64,000 nucleotides of DNA from contig CAJTSQ010000007.1 of NCBI GenBank assembly GCA_910578735.1, positions 22,531 through 86,530 on the forward strand, given 5' to 3'. Made by a program: the position numbers and the translations under genes. The DNA is from an uncultured Oscillospiraceae bacterium. GTDB taxonomy: Bacteria > Bacillota > Clostridia > Oscillospirales > Oscillospiraceae. Of the stretch, positions 16,465 to 26,058 are shown piece by piece. Each line of letters starts with the position of its first letter. The first letter of the stretch is position 1. A model generated the notes under the pieces. That model had not been told where the DNA came from. It worked only from the letters and a program-made list of their open reading frames with translations, and searched no databases.

Positions 16465-17285
16465 GGCTCCTCCCTCCCCGCCGGGGCCAGGTTCTGGCCC
16501 ATAACGCGGAACATATCATATCTCTGTCTGGCCAGGGCGGGGCCCCGCAGCTTATCCAGGGCGGCCAGCTCGTGGGTCAAAGCGGCGTCCACTGTGCGGA
16601 AAACGGCCTGCCAATCGGTGTGGGCGCCCCCCTCGGGCTCCCGCAGGACGCCCTGGACGATGCCGCCCCGGCGCAGGTCCTGGGCGGTGAGCTTCATCAC
16701 GCCGCAGGCCTCGCCGGCCCGGCTGGAGTCCTTCCACAAAATGGATGCAAAGCCCTCCGGGGAGAGGACGGAGTAGACCGCGTGCTCCAGCATGAGCACC
16801 CGGTTGGCGACGGCCAGGGCCAAGGCTCCGCCGCTGCCCCCCTCGCCGGTAATCACCGAGATAACGGGCACTTCCAGAGTGCTCATCAGGGCCAGGCACT
16901 GGGCGATGGCTTCCCCCTGGCCCCGCTCCTCCGCCTCCCGGCCGGGGTAGGCCCCCGGAGTGTCTACAAAGGTGATGATGGGCCTGGAAAATTTCTCCGC
17001 CTGGCGCATCAGCCGCTGGGCCTTGCGGTAGCCCTCGGGGGAGGGCATGCCGAAGTTGCAGGTGAGATTTTCCTCCAGATTCTTCCCCTTCCGGTGGCCC
17101 AGTACCGTAACGGGCCGGCCGTGGAACCGGGCAATTCCCCCGAAAATACTGCCGTCCTCGCCGCAGAGACGGTCTCCCCGCTGCTCAAAAAAGTCAGTAA
17201 ACAGGGCGTCGATAAAGTCCGCCGTGCCCGGACGGTCCGGGTGGCGGGCAAGCTTCACTTTTTCCTCCGGAGTATAGCGGCTCAT
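16461..17285 (-). CDS. accA: Acetyl-CoA carboxylase carboxyltransferase subunit alpha
   Basis: A 274-residue crotonase-fold subunit that, with AccD, moves CO2 from biotin to acetyl-CoA. FVDTPGAYPGREAEERGQGE and ITGEGGSGGALALAVANRV are family signatures, the latter forming the oxyanion hole. It overlaps accD and fabH by four bases each. It is shorter at the N-terminus than the E. coli protein, as is common in Clostridia. Confidence 0.95.
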   Translation of the reverse strand: MSRYTPEEKVKLARHPDRPGTADFIDALFTDFFEQRGDRLCGEDGSIFGGIARFHGRPVTVLGHRKGKNLEENLTCNFGMPSPEGYRKAQRLMRQAEKFSRPIITFVDTPGAYPGREAEERGQGEAIAQCLALMSTLEVPVISVITGEGGSGGALALAVANRVLMLEHAVYSVLSPEGFASILWKDSSRAGEACGVMKLTAQDLRRGGIVQGVLREPEGGAHTDWQAVFRTVDAALTHELAALDKLRGPALARQRYDMFRVMGQNLAPAGREEP

Positions 17286-18132
17286 GTACGTCCCCCCTTC
17301 TCATGGAGGGCCAGCAGCTGGGACAAAACTGCCCGCCACTCGCTCCGGGGGACAATCCGGTCCAGAAAGCCGTGGTCCAGCAAATACTCGGCCCGCTGAA
17401 ACCCCTCGGGAAGCTGTTCCTTGATGGTCTGCTCAATGACCCGGGGCCCGGCAAAGCCGATGAGGGCCCCCGGCTCGGCCAGCATGATATCCCCCAAGGA
17501 GGCGAAGCTGGCCGTCACCCCGCCGGTAGTGGGGTGGGTAAAACAGGAGATGTACAGCCCGCCCCCGCTCTGGAACCGCTGAACCGCAGCGGCGGTTTTG
17601 GCCATCTGCATCAGGGAAAAAATGCCCTCCTGCATCCGGGCCCCGCCGCTGGCGGAGAAAATCACCAGAGGCAGCTTCTTTTTGGCGGCGTACTCGGCGG
17701 TGCGGGTGATTTTCTCCCCCACTGCCGTGCCCATGCTGCCCATTAAAAATCGGCTGTCCAGCACGGCGAAGACCGCCCTGCGGCCGTCGATCCTGCCCAG
17801 GGCGGCCACGGCGGCGTCCTTCAGGCCGGTGGACTGCTCCAGGTCAGACAGCTTCGACCGGTAGTCGGGGAAGGTCAGGGGGTCGGCGGGGGACAGCTTA
17901 TCCTCCAGCTCCTGAAAGGAGCCGGGGTCCAGAATGTTGGACAGCCGGTAGTAGGCCCCGATGGGGGCGTGGAAGCCGCATCTGGGGCAGACCTGCAAAT
18001 TGCGGTCCCACTCCAGCTGGGGGCTCTCCTCCCCGCAGGCGGAGCACCTGGTCCGCCGGGAGGAGGTAATTTTCCCCTCCCGCATGGCCCGGTAGGTGAG
18101 CAGCCTGTCCCGGCGGCGGGAAAATGTTTGAT

Positions 18133-18136
<4 letters not shown>
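17282..18136 (-). CDS. accD: Acetyl-CoA carboxylase carboxyltransferase subunit beta
   Basis: A 284-residue subunit with an N-terminal zinc ribbon (Cys31, Cys34, Cys50, Cys53 in CSACGE and CPRCGFH) and a crotonase-like domain with SASGGARMQEGIFSLMQMAK. It forms the carboxyltransferase with AccA. The zinc ribbon is complete. Four-base overlaps with accC and accA indicate a coupled operon. Confidence 0.95.
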
Positions 18137-19530
<1,394 letters not shown>

Positions 19531-19534
19531 GGCC

Positions 19535-19945
19535 TCACACCCTCCGGATTCGGAACAGGGGGGCGCCCATCCCCACCGCCTCGCCGTCCTGGGCCAGGAT
19601 CTCCTCCACCACGCAGTCGGCGGGGGCGGGGACCTCGCTCATCATCTTCATGGCCTCGATGAGACAGAGGGTGTCCCCCTTCTTCACCTGGGCCCCGGCG
19701 GTGACGTAGGGGGGCTCCTCCGGGGCGGGGGTGGCGTAGAACACCCCCACCAGTGGGGCGGACACCACCTCTCCCTCCTCCTCCGGGACGGAGGAAACAG
19801 AAACCGGAGCGGGGGCGGCCACAGTCTGGGAAACGGTCCCCTCCCGCCGCAGGGCCACCCGCTCCCCCTCGCGCTCCCACTCCAGGGCCGTCAGCCCGGA
19901 GGCGGCAAAGCGGTCCATCAGGCCGTAAAGCTCCTGTAATTCCAT
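19535..19945 (-). CDS. accB: Biotin carboxyl carrier protein
   Basis: A 136-residue carrier. The biotinylated Lys100 lies in IEAMKMMSEV. An N-terminal helical part and an Ala/Pro/Val linker (about 43-60) precede the biotinyl domain, as usual. It ferries carboxyl groups between AccC and AccAD. It lies 12 bases downstream of acpP. Confidence 0.95.
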   Translation of the reverse strand: MELQELYGLMDRFAASGLTALEWEREGERVALRREGTVSQTVAAPAPVSVSSVPEEEGEVVSAPLVGVFYATPAPEEPPYVTAGAQVKKGDTLCLIEAMKMMSEVPAPADCVVEEILAQDGEAVGMGAPLFRIRRV

Positions 19946-19957
19946 TGCGCGCTCTCC

Positions 19958-20194
19958 TTACGCCTGCTTGCTCTTGATGTAATCCAGAATGTCCTGGACG
20001 GTGTGGATCTTCTCCAGGTCCTCGTCCTCGATGCCCGCGCCCAGTTTCTCCTGGAGGGCCATGGACAGCTCCACGATCTCCAGGGAGTCGGCCTCCAGGT
20101 CCTCGATCAGGTTGGTCTCGGGCTTGATGTCCGCGGCGTCGCAGCTCAGGGTCTCTACAATAATATCGCGTACATTTTCAAAAGTAATCTCCAT
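19958..20194 (-). CDS. acpP: Acyl carrier protein
   Basis: A 78-residue acidic helical bundle. The phosphopantetheine attachment site is Ser37 in DLEADSLEIVEL. The start at ATG 20194 gives the normal ACP length behind AAAGGACGG; a GTG at 20215 in frame would add seven residues. It is the first gene after the operon promoter and would be the most abundant product. Confidence 0.95.
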   Translation of the reverse strand: MEITFENVRDIIVETLSCDAADIKPETNLIEDLEADSLEIVELSMALQEKLGAGIEDEDLEKIHTVQDILDYIKSKQA

Positions 20195-20224
20195 TTTGGT
20201 CTGCCGTCCTTTCACGCATTTATT

Positions 20225-20266
20225 CTCAAGTATTTTATCTAAATTATTTTAACTAAAATACTTGAG
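20225..20266. promoter_or_regulatory. Palindromic operator overlapping the acpP transcription start
   Basis: A perfect 13-bp inverted repeat (CTCAAGTATTTTA with TAAAATACTTGAG) is separated by 16 bases. Its inner part also contains two adjacent 14-bp boxes, ATTTTATCTAAATT and ATTTTAACTAAAAT, each roughly palindromic. It starts five bases downstream of the -10, where a repressor would block initiation. The encoded MarR protein is the obvious candidate ligand-responsive repressor (inference). Confidence 0.6.
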
Positions 20267-20270
20267 CCTT

Positions 20271-20298
20271 ATTATAGAGCTCTCCGCCCCGATGTCAA
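20271..20298 (-). promoter_or_regulatory. Consensus sigma-A promoter of the acc-fab operon
   Basis: Exact TTGACA, 16-nt spacer, exact TATAAT on the minus strand, about 75 bases before the acpP start. Confidence 0.85.
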
Positions 20299-20394
20299 GG
20301 AAAAGTTTTCCTCGCCCAGCCTTTTCTTCATTTCTCCCAAATAACCGCCCCCTCCCGGACGAAATTTTTCCGTTTACTGAGGATGCAAAGCTGC

Positions 20395-20438
20395 CAAAAA
20401 TAGCGAAGCCCGGCGCTCTCAAAGCGCCAAACTTCGCT
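20395..20438 (-). terminator. Terminator after the polysaccharide deacetylase gene
   Basis: AGCGAAG and GGCGCT arms pair with AGCGCC and CTTCGCT around a small loop, with a symmetric 3-nt internal bulge, followed on the minus strand by ATTTTTGG. Confidence 0.75.
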
Positions 20439-20459
20439 GTTCTGACTGTTCTGATTTTG

Positions 20460-21746
20460 TTACACACCCTTATAGGCCCGATAGACCTCCCGCCGGGTGT
20501 AGTTCTCCACCGGGGCGAACAGCCCCTCGGGCAGGGCGGTAATCGGGCTGTCCGCCTTGACTCCCCTAGCCAGCAGGCCCTGCCGGACGCACCAATCCAC
20601 AGCCCCCCAATAGGGGGACTGCCGCTTACCGGTCCGGCGGATCTCCTCCCACCGGCGGCCCAGCGCCTCCTCCTTGGGGGCCAGGAGCATGGCCAGCTCC
20701 CCGCAGGTCATAGGGGCCTCCAGGCGCAGGCAGTTGTCGGAGTATACAATGGCCCGCTCCCGCTGGAGCCCGCACAGCTTCTCAAAGAGGGGGTCGTCCC
20801 GGCCCACATCGGCAAAGGGGCTCTCCGCCATCAGGGTGTCCACCGTGACCACCTGGTAGCCCCAGGCCTTCAGCAACTCCAGCTGCTTGCGCAGGCCAAA
20901 GGCCACCGGTGTCCGCTTGCCCATATTGTAGCCGTCCTTTTGGAAGATGATCTGCCCGCAGAAGAACTCCGGGTCCTTCTCCAACGCCTTGCGCATGGGC
21001 TCCACCATGGCGTCCACCTCGGCCTGGAGGGCGGCCTCCGGGTCGCTGAGGGTGGAGGGCAGCCAGCCGGCTCCGTCAAAGGAGGCCGCCAGGTACTGGT
21101 AGCCCATCTTGTCGCAGACGTCGTAGCTGGTAAAGCCGTCCTGCATCCGGTCCACGTAGTGGGGCGGGCGGTGCATGGTCAGGGTGTAGCCGTAGCGGTC
21201 CTGCATCAGCACGTCCAGCTTCTCCAGGTCCTCCACCGCCTTGTCCATGGTGCCCAGGTAGACCCGTGCGCCGTATACAAAGGGCTTTTTGCCGAAAATG
21301 ATGTGGCGGTATCCGTGGCTGGTAATCTGGTGGCCCTCGGCCAGCATCCGGCGGATCAGCCGGTCATTGTGGACCACGCCGCCCTTGTCGTCCTGGTTGA
21401 TGTCGGGGTAGTGGTCATACTGGATGCCCCCCCAGGCGGCGCTGCCCACCTTGCCCGCCTTGTCCGGGTAGTTCTCGCTGGTGTCGCCCACCACATCGAA
21501 GGTGCCCTTGGCCCCGAACTCTGCCAGGGTGTCCAGCAGCACATCGGTCAGGGAGGTCCCGCCAAAGCGGTCGGGGGCGGCGGGGATATCCATAGGGCCG
21601 TCGTCAAAGGTCATGGCGCAGATGCGCCGCCCGGTCTTCACCCGCTCGATCCGGCGGGTGTAGCTGACGCTGTGCTTCTCCGCCGGAGCAATCAGTTTTT
21701 TCACGATCCGCTTGCCTTTTTTCCCAACTTTTACGATTAGTGACAT
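20460..21746 (-). CDS. Polysaccharide deacetylase (NodB-type) with degenerate S-layer-homology-like tail
   Basis: A 428-residue protein of carbohydrate esterase family 4. The catalytic/metal motif TFDDGP is at 46-51 and the zinc histidines are in SHGYRH (143-148); HRPPHY follows. The enzyme should remove acetyl groups from cell-wall glycan or another polysaccharide. No classical signal peptide is seen; the N-terminus is basic with a moderately hydrophobic patch. The last 80 residues (YWGAVDWCVRQGLL, then EGLFAP and YTRREVYRAYKG) resemble a worn S-layer-homology repeat. It lies 17 bases after the PHP gene and ends a three-gene unit. Confidence 0.85.
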   Translation of the reverse strand: MSLIVKVGKKGKRIVKKLIAPAEKHSVSYTRRIERVKTGRRICAMTFDDGPMDIPAAPDRFGGTSLTDVLLDTLAEFGAKGTFDVVGDTSENYPDKAGKVGSAAWGGIQYDHYPDINQDDKGGVVHNDRLIRRMLAEGHQITSHGYRHIIFGKKPFVYGARVYLGTMDKAVEDLEKLDVLMQDRYGYTLTMHRPPHYVDRMQDGFTSYDVCDKMGYQYLAASFDGAGWLPSTLSDPEAALQAEVDAMVEPMRKALEKDPEFFCGQIIFQKDGYNMGKRTPVAFGLRKQLELLKAWGYQVVTVDTLMAESPFADVGRDDPLFEKLCGLQRERAIVYSDNCLRLEAPMTCGELAMLLAPKEEALGRRWEEIRRTGKRQSPYWGAVDWCVRQGLLARGVKADSPITALPEGLFAPVENYTRREVYRAYKGV

Positions 21747-21763
21747 GATACAGTCTCCTTATC

Positions 21764-22501
21764 TTACATTTCGTTCCAGTTCGATCCCGGCCAGGGCAGG
21801 GCGTCCTGGGCCAGGCACTTCAGGGCAAAGGCCCCCCATTTCAGATAGGCCGTCCAGCCCGCCCCGGTCCGCCGGCGCTTGTTCAGCTGGCTCCGGGCGG
21901 TGTACCAGGCTCTGCTCCGCCGCCCGGCGGTCCGGGCCTGTCCCGCAAGCAGGGCGGCTTTCACCGCCTCCATCGTCAGCGCCTCCACCTCCACAACGGT
22001 GACACCGTTGCCGATCTCCTGGGGCAGGTGGGCGTCGCTCCCCCCGAAGGGGCGCAGACCGCAGGACCGGGCCAACTCTCCGGCCATGGCGTTGGCCCGG
22101 GGATTTTTTCGGTCCGCACGGCTGTTCCAGACCTCCACCCCGTCCAGCAGCGGGAGGACGGGCTCCAGCCGCGCCAGGTCGCTGTGGCGCTGGAAGGGGT
22201 GGGCCAGCACCGCCAGCCCCCCCTGCTGATGAATCCGCTCCGCTGCCTGGCGGAAGTCGCGGGTGTCCACCGGCCCGGTGACGAACAGCCCCAGCAGGTG
22301 CCCGTACTCGGTGGACACCTCCACACCGGGAATCACCAAAAAATCAGCCGTCTCCGGCGGGTCGGTCAAAACCAGGTCGTGGTCGCAGACGGCCACTCCG
22401 TTGAGGCCCGCCTCTTTCGCCCGCGCTACGATCTCGGACATGGACATACAGCCGTCCGGGGAGCGCCGGGAGTGAATGTGCAAATCCAGCCGCAGCTCCA
22501 T
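21764..22501 (-). CDS. PHP-domain metal-dependent phosphoesterase
   Basis: A 245-residue PHP-family protein. Metal ligands are visible as HIHS (8-11), CDHD (39-42), AHPFQRHSD near 100 and FGGSDAH near 155. Known members hydrolyse small phosphate esters or act in nucleotide metabolism (YciV-like); the substrate here is unknown. A basic C-terminal tail (RRSRAWYTARSQLNKRRR) is unusual. It starts two bases after the ATP-grasp gene stop, so the two are co-translated. Confidence 0.82.
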   Translation of the reverse strand: MELRLDLHIHSRRSPDGCMSMSEIVARAKEAGLNGVAVCDHDLVLTDPPETADFLVIPGVEVSTEYGHLLGLFVTGPVDTRDFRQAAERIHQQGGLAVLAHPFQRHSDLARLEPVLPLLDGVEVWNSRADRKNPRANAMAGELARSCGLRPFGGSDAHLPQEIGNGVTVVEVEALTMEAVKAALLAGQARTAGRRSRAWYTARSQLNKRRRTGAGWTAYLKWGAFALKCLAQDALPWPGSNWNEM

Positions 22502-22503
22502 GG

Positions 22504-23610
22504 TTACCTCCTGAAAAGCGCGCTGCGCAGGTAGCGCCGCATGGGGGCGGGGTCCTCCCGGGAGGAGAGGGCCTCCCTAGTCCGGAACAGGTCCGCCGCG
22601 CCCTGCAAAAACTTTTTGGGCTGGCCATGGCGCAGGTAGTCCAGCATAGCCGCACCGTCATTAAGCAGAAAGCGCATCCGCACGCCGGTCTTGTAGTCGT
22701 GGGGGTCGTACTCCAGCACCTCCCCCGCCGCCGCCTGGGCGTAGCGGCAGGCGAAGGGACTGCCGGCGCAGTCCGTCAGGGGGAAGCTGCCCCAGACCCG
22801 AGGGTTGACCTCCAGCACACAGGGGCCTTTGAACTCCACCATCGCCATCCCCACAAAGCCGAAGGAGGCCAGCAGGCGGTAAGCCTGTTGGATCATCCCG
22901 GCGTCGTAAAAGCTCTCGCAGCAGGTGGAGGGCCCTCCGGCTGCGGGGAACTCCCGGATCCGGCGGTGGCACAGGGCGCAGACCAGGCGGGAGTCCCGGT
23001 CCAGCAGCAGACTGACCCCCGCCCCCTCCCCTGTGACCCGCTCCTGCACGATAGGACTGGGGTCATACCGCGCCATGGCGGCCAGACGGGCGCGGTACTC
23101 CTCCGGCGTGCGGGCTATGGCGTAGCGGTCCCGGGCTTTCAGCCCGAACTTTTCCCCACAGTGGGGCTTGATTACCACCGGATAAGACTCCGGCTCCCCG
23201 TCAAACTGCCTGGGCACGGGAATCTCCAGCTCCCGGGCCCGGCGGTGTACCGCCTCCTTGTCGTTGAGCTGGTCTAGCACCTCCGGCGGGGCAATCAAAA
23301 AGCGGCACACCCGGGAGAACTCCTCTCGCCGGTGGGACACTACATTCAACGTGGCCGCCCCCGCACAAAAGAGGACCGGATTGTCATATTCCTCCAGCAG
23401 CGCCAGCAGGCGGCCACTATACTCCGGCCCGTCGGGCGCGGCGGAGATCCGCCGGCCCTCGGAGACAAAACGGGAGGCGAACACCGGCGGGTCAGGAAAG
23501 CCGCCCTCCCCGGCCTGGACCGCCACCACCCGATATCCGAAGCGTCCCAGAGCCCTGGCTGCGGCAATCGAGGAACGATATTTCGCGTCCGTAAGCACTA
23601 CGGTTCCCAT
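22504..23610 (-). CDS. ATP-grasp carboxylate-amine ligase family protein
   Basis: A 368-residue ATP-grasp protein of the carbamoyl-phosphate-synthase-like group. An N-terminal Rossmann part (VVLTDAKYRSSIAAARALGR) is followed by ATP-binding segments VVIKPHCGEKFG and QERVTGEGAGVS, and by the metal site MVEFKGPCVLEVNPRVWGS. It probably joins a carboxylate to an amine or phosphorylates one. Paired with a PHP phosphatase and a deacetylase it may belong to an envelope or small-molecule pathway; this is inference only. A good promoter lies upstream. Confidence 0.8.
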   Translation of the reverse strand: MGTVVLTDAKYRSSIAAARALGRFGYRVVAVQAGEGGFPDPPVFASRFVSEGRRISAAPDGPEYSGRLLALLEEYDNPVLFCAGAATLNVVSHRREEFSRVCRFLIAPPEVLDQLNDKEAVHRRARELEIPVPRQFDGEPESYPVVIKPHCGEKFGLKARDRYAIARTPEEYRARLAAMARYDPSPIVQERVTGEGAGVSLLLDRDSRLVCALCHRRIREFPAAGGPSTCCESFYDAGMIQQAYRLLASFGFVGMAMVEFKGPCVLEVNPRVWGSFPLTDCAGSPFACRYAQAAAGEVLEYDPHDYKTGVRMRFLLNDGAAMLDYLRHGQPKKFLQGAADLFRTREALSSREDPAPMRRYLRSALFRR

Positions 23611-23643
23611 GGACAGCCTCCTAATGTTTGAAGTTGAGGATTA

Positions 23644-23672
23644 TTATAGCAAAAAGGCCAGGCAATTACAAC
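23644..23672 (-). promoter_or_regulatory. Sigma-A promoter of the ATP-grasp/PHP/deacetylase unit
   Basis: TTGTAA, 17-nt spacer, exact TATAAT with TGC before it (extended -10), about 34 bases upstream of the gene start. Confidence 0.75.
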
Positions 23673-23685
23673 TCGTGAAATGACA

Positions 23686-23728
23686 AAATCTCCCCGGACA
23701 GGCCTTTCATTCTGTCCGGGGAGATTTC
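23686..23728 (-). terminator. Terminator after the YcdB-like gene
   Basis: A 15-bp perfect stem (AAATCTCCCCGGACA with its complement) and 12-nt loop with A/T flanks, usable from both sides. It lies between the convergently arranged end of the YcdB-like gene and the promoter of the next unit. Confidence 0.75.
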
Positions 23729-23754
23729 TTTAGCGTGATTCCGTACGTTCGGCG

Positions 23755-25932
23755 TCAGCTTCGTTCCATAAAGGCGCACAGCAGGATCACGGCGTCTCCA
23801 CGGGTGACGGACTGCCCGGGATTCAGCTTATCCCCCTGGACCACACCCATGGCCTGGGCCAGAGCGGCGTAACCCAGCATCTGCGCCGGAATCTCCGCCT
23901 CATCGGAAAAGTCCGTCCGATAGATGCCCTGGAGCCGGGCGGCGGGCCCATAGCCTCCTGCATCCAGCAGGTACTTGATCAAATCCATCCGGGACAGGAG
24001 CTGACTGTCATTCCGCTCCTCCCGGCGGAGCATCCCCATGCTGTAGGCAATCCGGTAGAGCCGGTCTGCATCGTCGGCCAGGTTCTCCGGATCTGTCACC
24101 GACCCCTGGGTGCTGGCCAGCAGGACCACCAGATCCAGCTGAGTCAGCTTCTTACCCGGCTCAAGCTTTCCTCCTCCGTAGCCGATGCCGTATTTCGCCA
24201 GAGTCTCGGCGGCGCGCTTGGCCTGGGAGCCTGCCAGGTCGCTGTACTCCAGGGCCCCGCGCTCCGCGCCGGTCCAGAACACCGGCTTGCCCGTTTTAGC
24301 GTCAATCCCACTGACGCTCCTCTCCGGTGCCGTCAGCTGCCAACCCAATTTCAGACTGTTGAACACCCGGTAGTCCATCTTGGCCAGCGGGGCGTACTCC
24401 GGGTCGGACAGGTCCAGCTTCTGGGGAACCGCCACATAGCCCTTGGACACCTGGAAGGTCTTAAAATAGGCCTGCACCGCTTGTTCCATAGACACTATCC
24501 CATCCGCATCGGCAAACTGCACGTCCGCCGACCAGGCCTGGGAGTAGGAGGAGACCGAGCCGTCCGCTGTGTCGATCCCAATGGAGAACTGATTGTCGGG
24601 GAAGAAATATCCATTCACCTTTCGGGCATATTGGAAATTCCAAGTGCCATAGCGCCCGTCTTCTTTCGTATACCCAGGGTCGCCGCTGTAGGCCTCGCAC
24701 TGGCTGAACCACTCCCCCTGCCGGGCGGCCAGAAAGGCCTCCGCCGTCTTCCGTGCGGTGTCCTCACTCACGCGGCAGTCCTCCCGGTCCCAGGGCCTGG
24801 AGCTGGATACCTCAATCAGCGCCCCGGTCTTGGCGTTCAAGGTCACCACCCTGCGGCGGGTCTCCTCCCCCTCCCGCTTGGCATAGGACAGCCTGGCCGT
24901 GATAATCGGAGCGTCTTTCTCCAGCTCCTCCTCCCAGTAGGATACAGAGGCCAGCGTGTAGCTGTTCAGGCCCAGCTGCTCGATAGACCTGGCTCTCTGG
25001 TCCAGGGTCTCCTTGGGCAAGGTGCCTTTCAGCTTGTCCGCGCCCAGCTGCTCCGCCTGGGTCAGACCGCCATTGCTGTCCGCGCCGGCGGAAACCGACG
25101 GGTCCGGCGCCGCCTCGTCCCTACTGCTGCCGGAGCTGCCTCCCTCTCCCAGCTCCTCATACAGCCGGGTCAGGTTCACCAGCTTCTGGGAGGCGTCGTC
25201 CACATAAAAGCTGTCTGTGCGGTTGGGCAGATAGCGCAGAACCGCCGTCTTCTCCCCCTCCTCCAGCACATACTCCAGCCGCAGGGACAGAGTGCCGCGG
25301 AGCAGGGGCTCTGCAGCGCTCTGCCTCATCCGGAAGCTGGCCGCGGGAAGTGTGCCCATGTAGCCCGTTTCCAGGGTATCCCGGCGGAACTGAATCACGG
25401 CGTAATCAGAGGTGCGCACCGTCATGGAGAAGTTGAGAGGGGAGGGCAGGCCGTGGAGCAGGATGGTCCCTCGGAAGTAGTTCCTGGTCTCCCGCAGATA
25501 ATTGGGCTCGCCGGCCGAGGCGTCCAGATCCACCGTCTCCGCAGAGCCCAGGACCCGGTCCAAAAACGCCTTCGCCGCCGCTTTTGCCTTGTCCGGGTCA
25601 GTCTTGGGCAGGGAGAGGGGCGCACTGCCCCGGTCCTCATCTTCGCTGTAGCGGGAATAGCTCAAAATTTTCCCCGACTCCGAGGCCGTAATCTCCAGGG
25701 AGCCGTCCTCGCCGCTCCAGCTCAGCCGCCACGTGGGGGCCAGTCCCCCCTCGGTCAGCTGACCGCTAAAGTCCTGATACCGCTGGGTATCCAGGCCCAG
25801 GGTGTTTTTCACCTTTCCGGTGACAGTGGCCAGGCGGTCCGCGCTGTCGCCGCCCTCCGCCGCGATTCCGGGGGCCACTGCGGAACACAGCAACAAGGAC
25901 GTCAGCAGGATAGACAGGATGCGCTTGTTCAT
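23755..25932 (-). CDS. Secreted YcdB/YcdC-domain protein with S-layer-homology ending
   Basis: A 725-residue exported protein. Residues 1-25 are a signal peptide (KR, a long hydrophobic core, then AVAPGIAAE). Two YcdB/PepSY-like regions are seen, with repeats of the type DPDKAKAAAKAFLDRV, SYSRYSED, TARKTAEAFLAARQ and GSVSSYSQAW. The C-terminal 120 residues carry S-layer-homology-like segments ending in GVVQGDKLNPGQSVTRGDAV, which would hold it on the cell wall. PepSY-like domains often inhibit or chaperone proteases; no catalytic motif is seen. An ECF-type promoter precedes it, suggesting envelope-stress control. Confidence 0.8.
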   Translation of the reverse strand: MNKRILSILLTSLLLCSAVAPGIAAEGGDSADRLATVTGKVKNTLGLDTQRYQDFSGQLTEGGLAPTWRLSWSGEDGSLEITASESGKILSYSRYSEDEDRGSAPLSLPKTDPDKAKAAAKAFLDRVLGSAETVDLDASAGEPNYLRETRNYFRGTILLHGLPSPLNFSMTVRTSDYAVIQFRRDTLETGYMGTLPAASFRMRQSAAEPLLRGTLSLRLEYVLEEGEKTAVLRYLPNRTDSFYVDDASQKLVNLTRLYEELGEGGSSGSSRDEAAPDPSVSAGADSNGGLTQAEQLGADKLKGTLPKETLDQRARSIEQLGLNSYTLASVSYWEEELEKDAPIITARLSYAKREGEETRRRVVTLNAKTGALIEVSSSRPWDREDCRVSEDTARKTAEAFLAARQGEWFSQCEAYSGDPGYTKEDGRYGTWNFQYARKVNGYFFPDNQFSIGIDTADGSVSSYSQAWSADVQFADADGIVSMEQAVQAYFKTFQVSKGYVAVPQKLDLSDPEYAPLAKMDYRVFNSLKLGWQLTAPERSVSGIDAKTGKPVFWTGAERGALEYSDLAGSQAKRAAETLAKYGIGYGGGKLEPGKKLTQLDLVVLLASTQGSVTDPENLADDADRLYRIAYSMGMLRREERNDSQLLSRMDLIKYLLDAGGYGPAARLQGIYRTDFSDEAEIPAQMLGYAALAQAMGVVQGDKLNPGQSVTRGDAVILLCAFMERS

Positions 25933-25988
25933 CGTCTTCTTCTCCTTTCACAAAATGCGGGGTACAAAACCCCTGTCTATCCTTTATA

Positions 25989-26014
25989 GACGTATTTTAT
26001 AGGGAATGGTTCCA
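25989..26014 (-). promoter_or_regulatory. ECF-sigma-type promoter of the YcdB-like gene
   Basis: TGGAAC, exactly 16 bases, then CGTCTA. This matches the GGAAC/CGTC pattern of extracytoplasmic-function sigma factors, while no good sigma-A pair is found in this gap. Confidence 0.5.
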
Positions 26015-26058
26015 ATTTTTTCATAAATTTTTTCTGTCCCCGCGCCGTCCGGCCGTCT

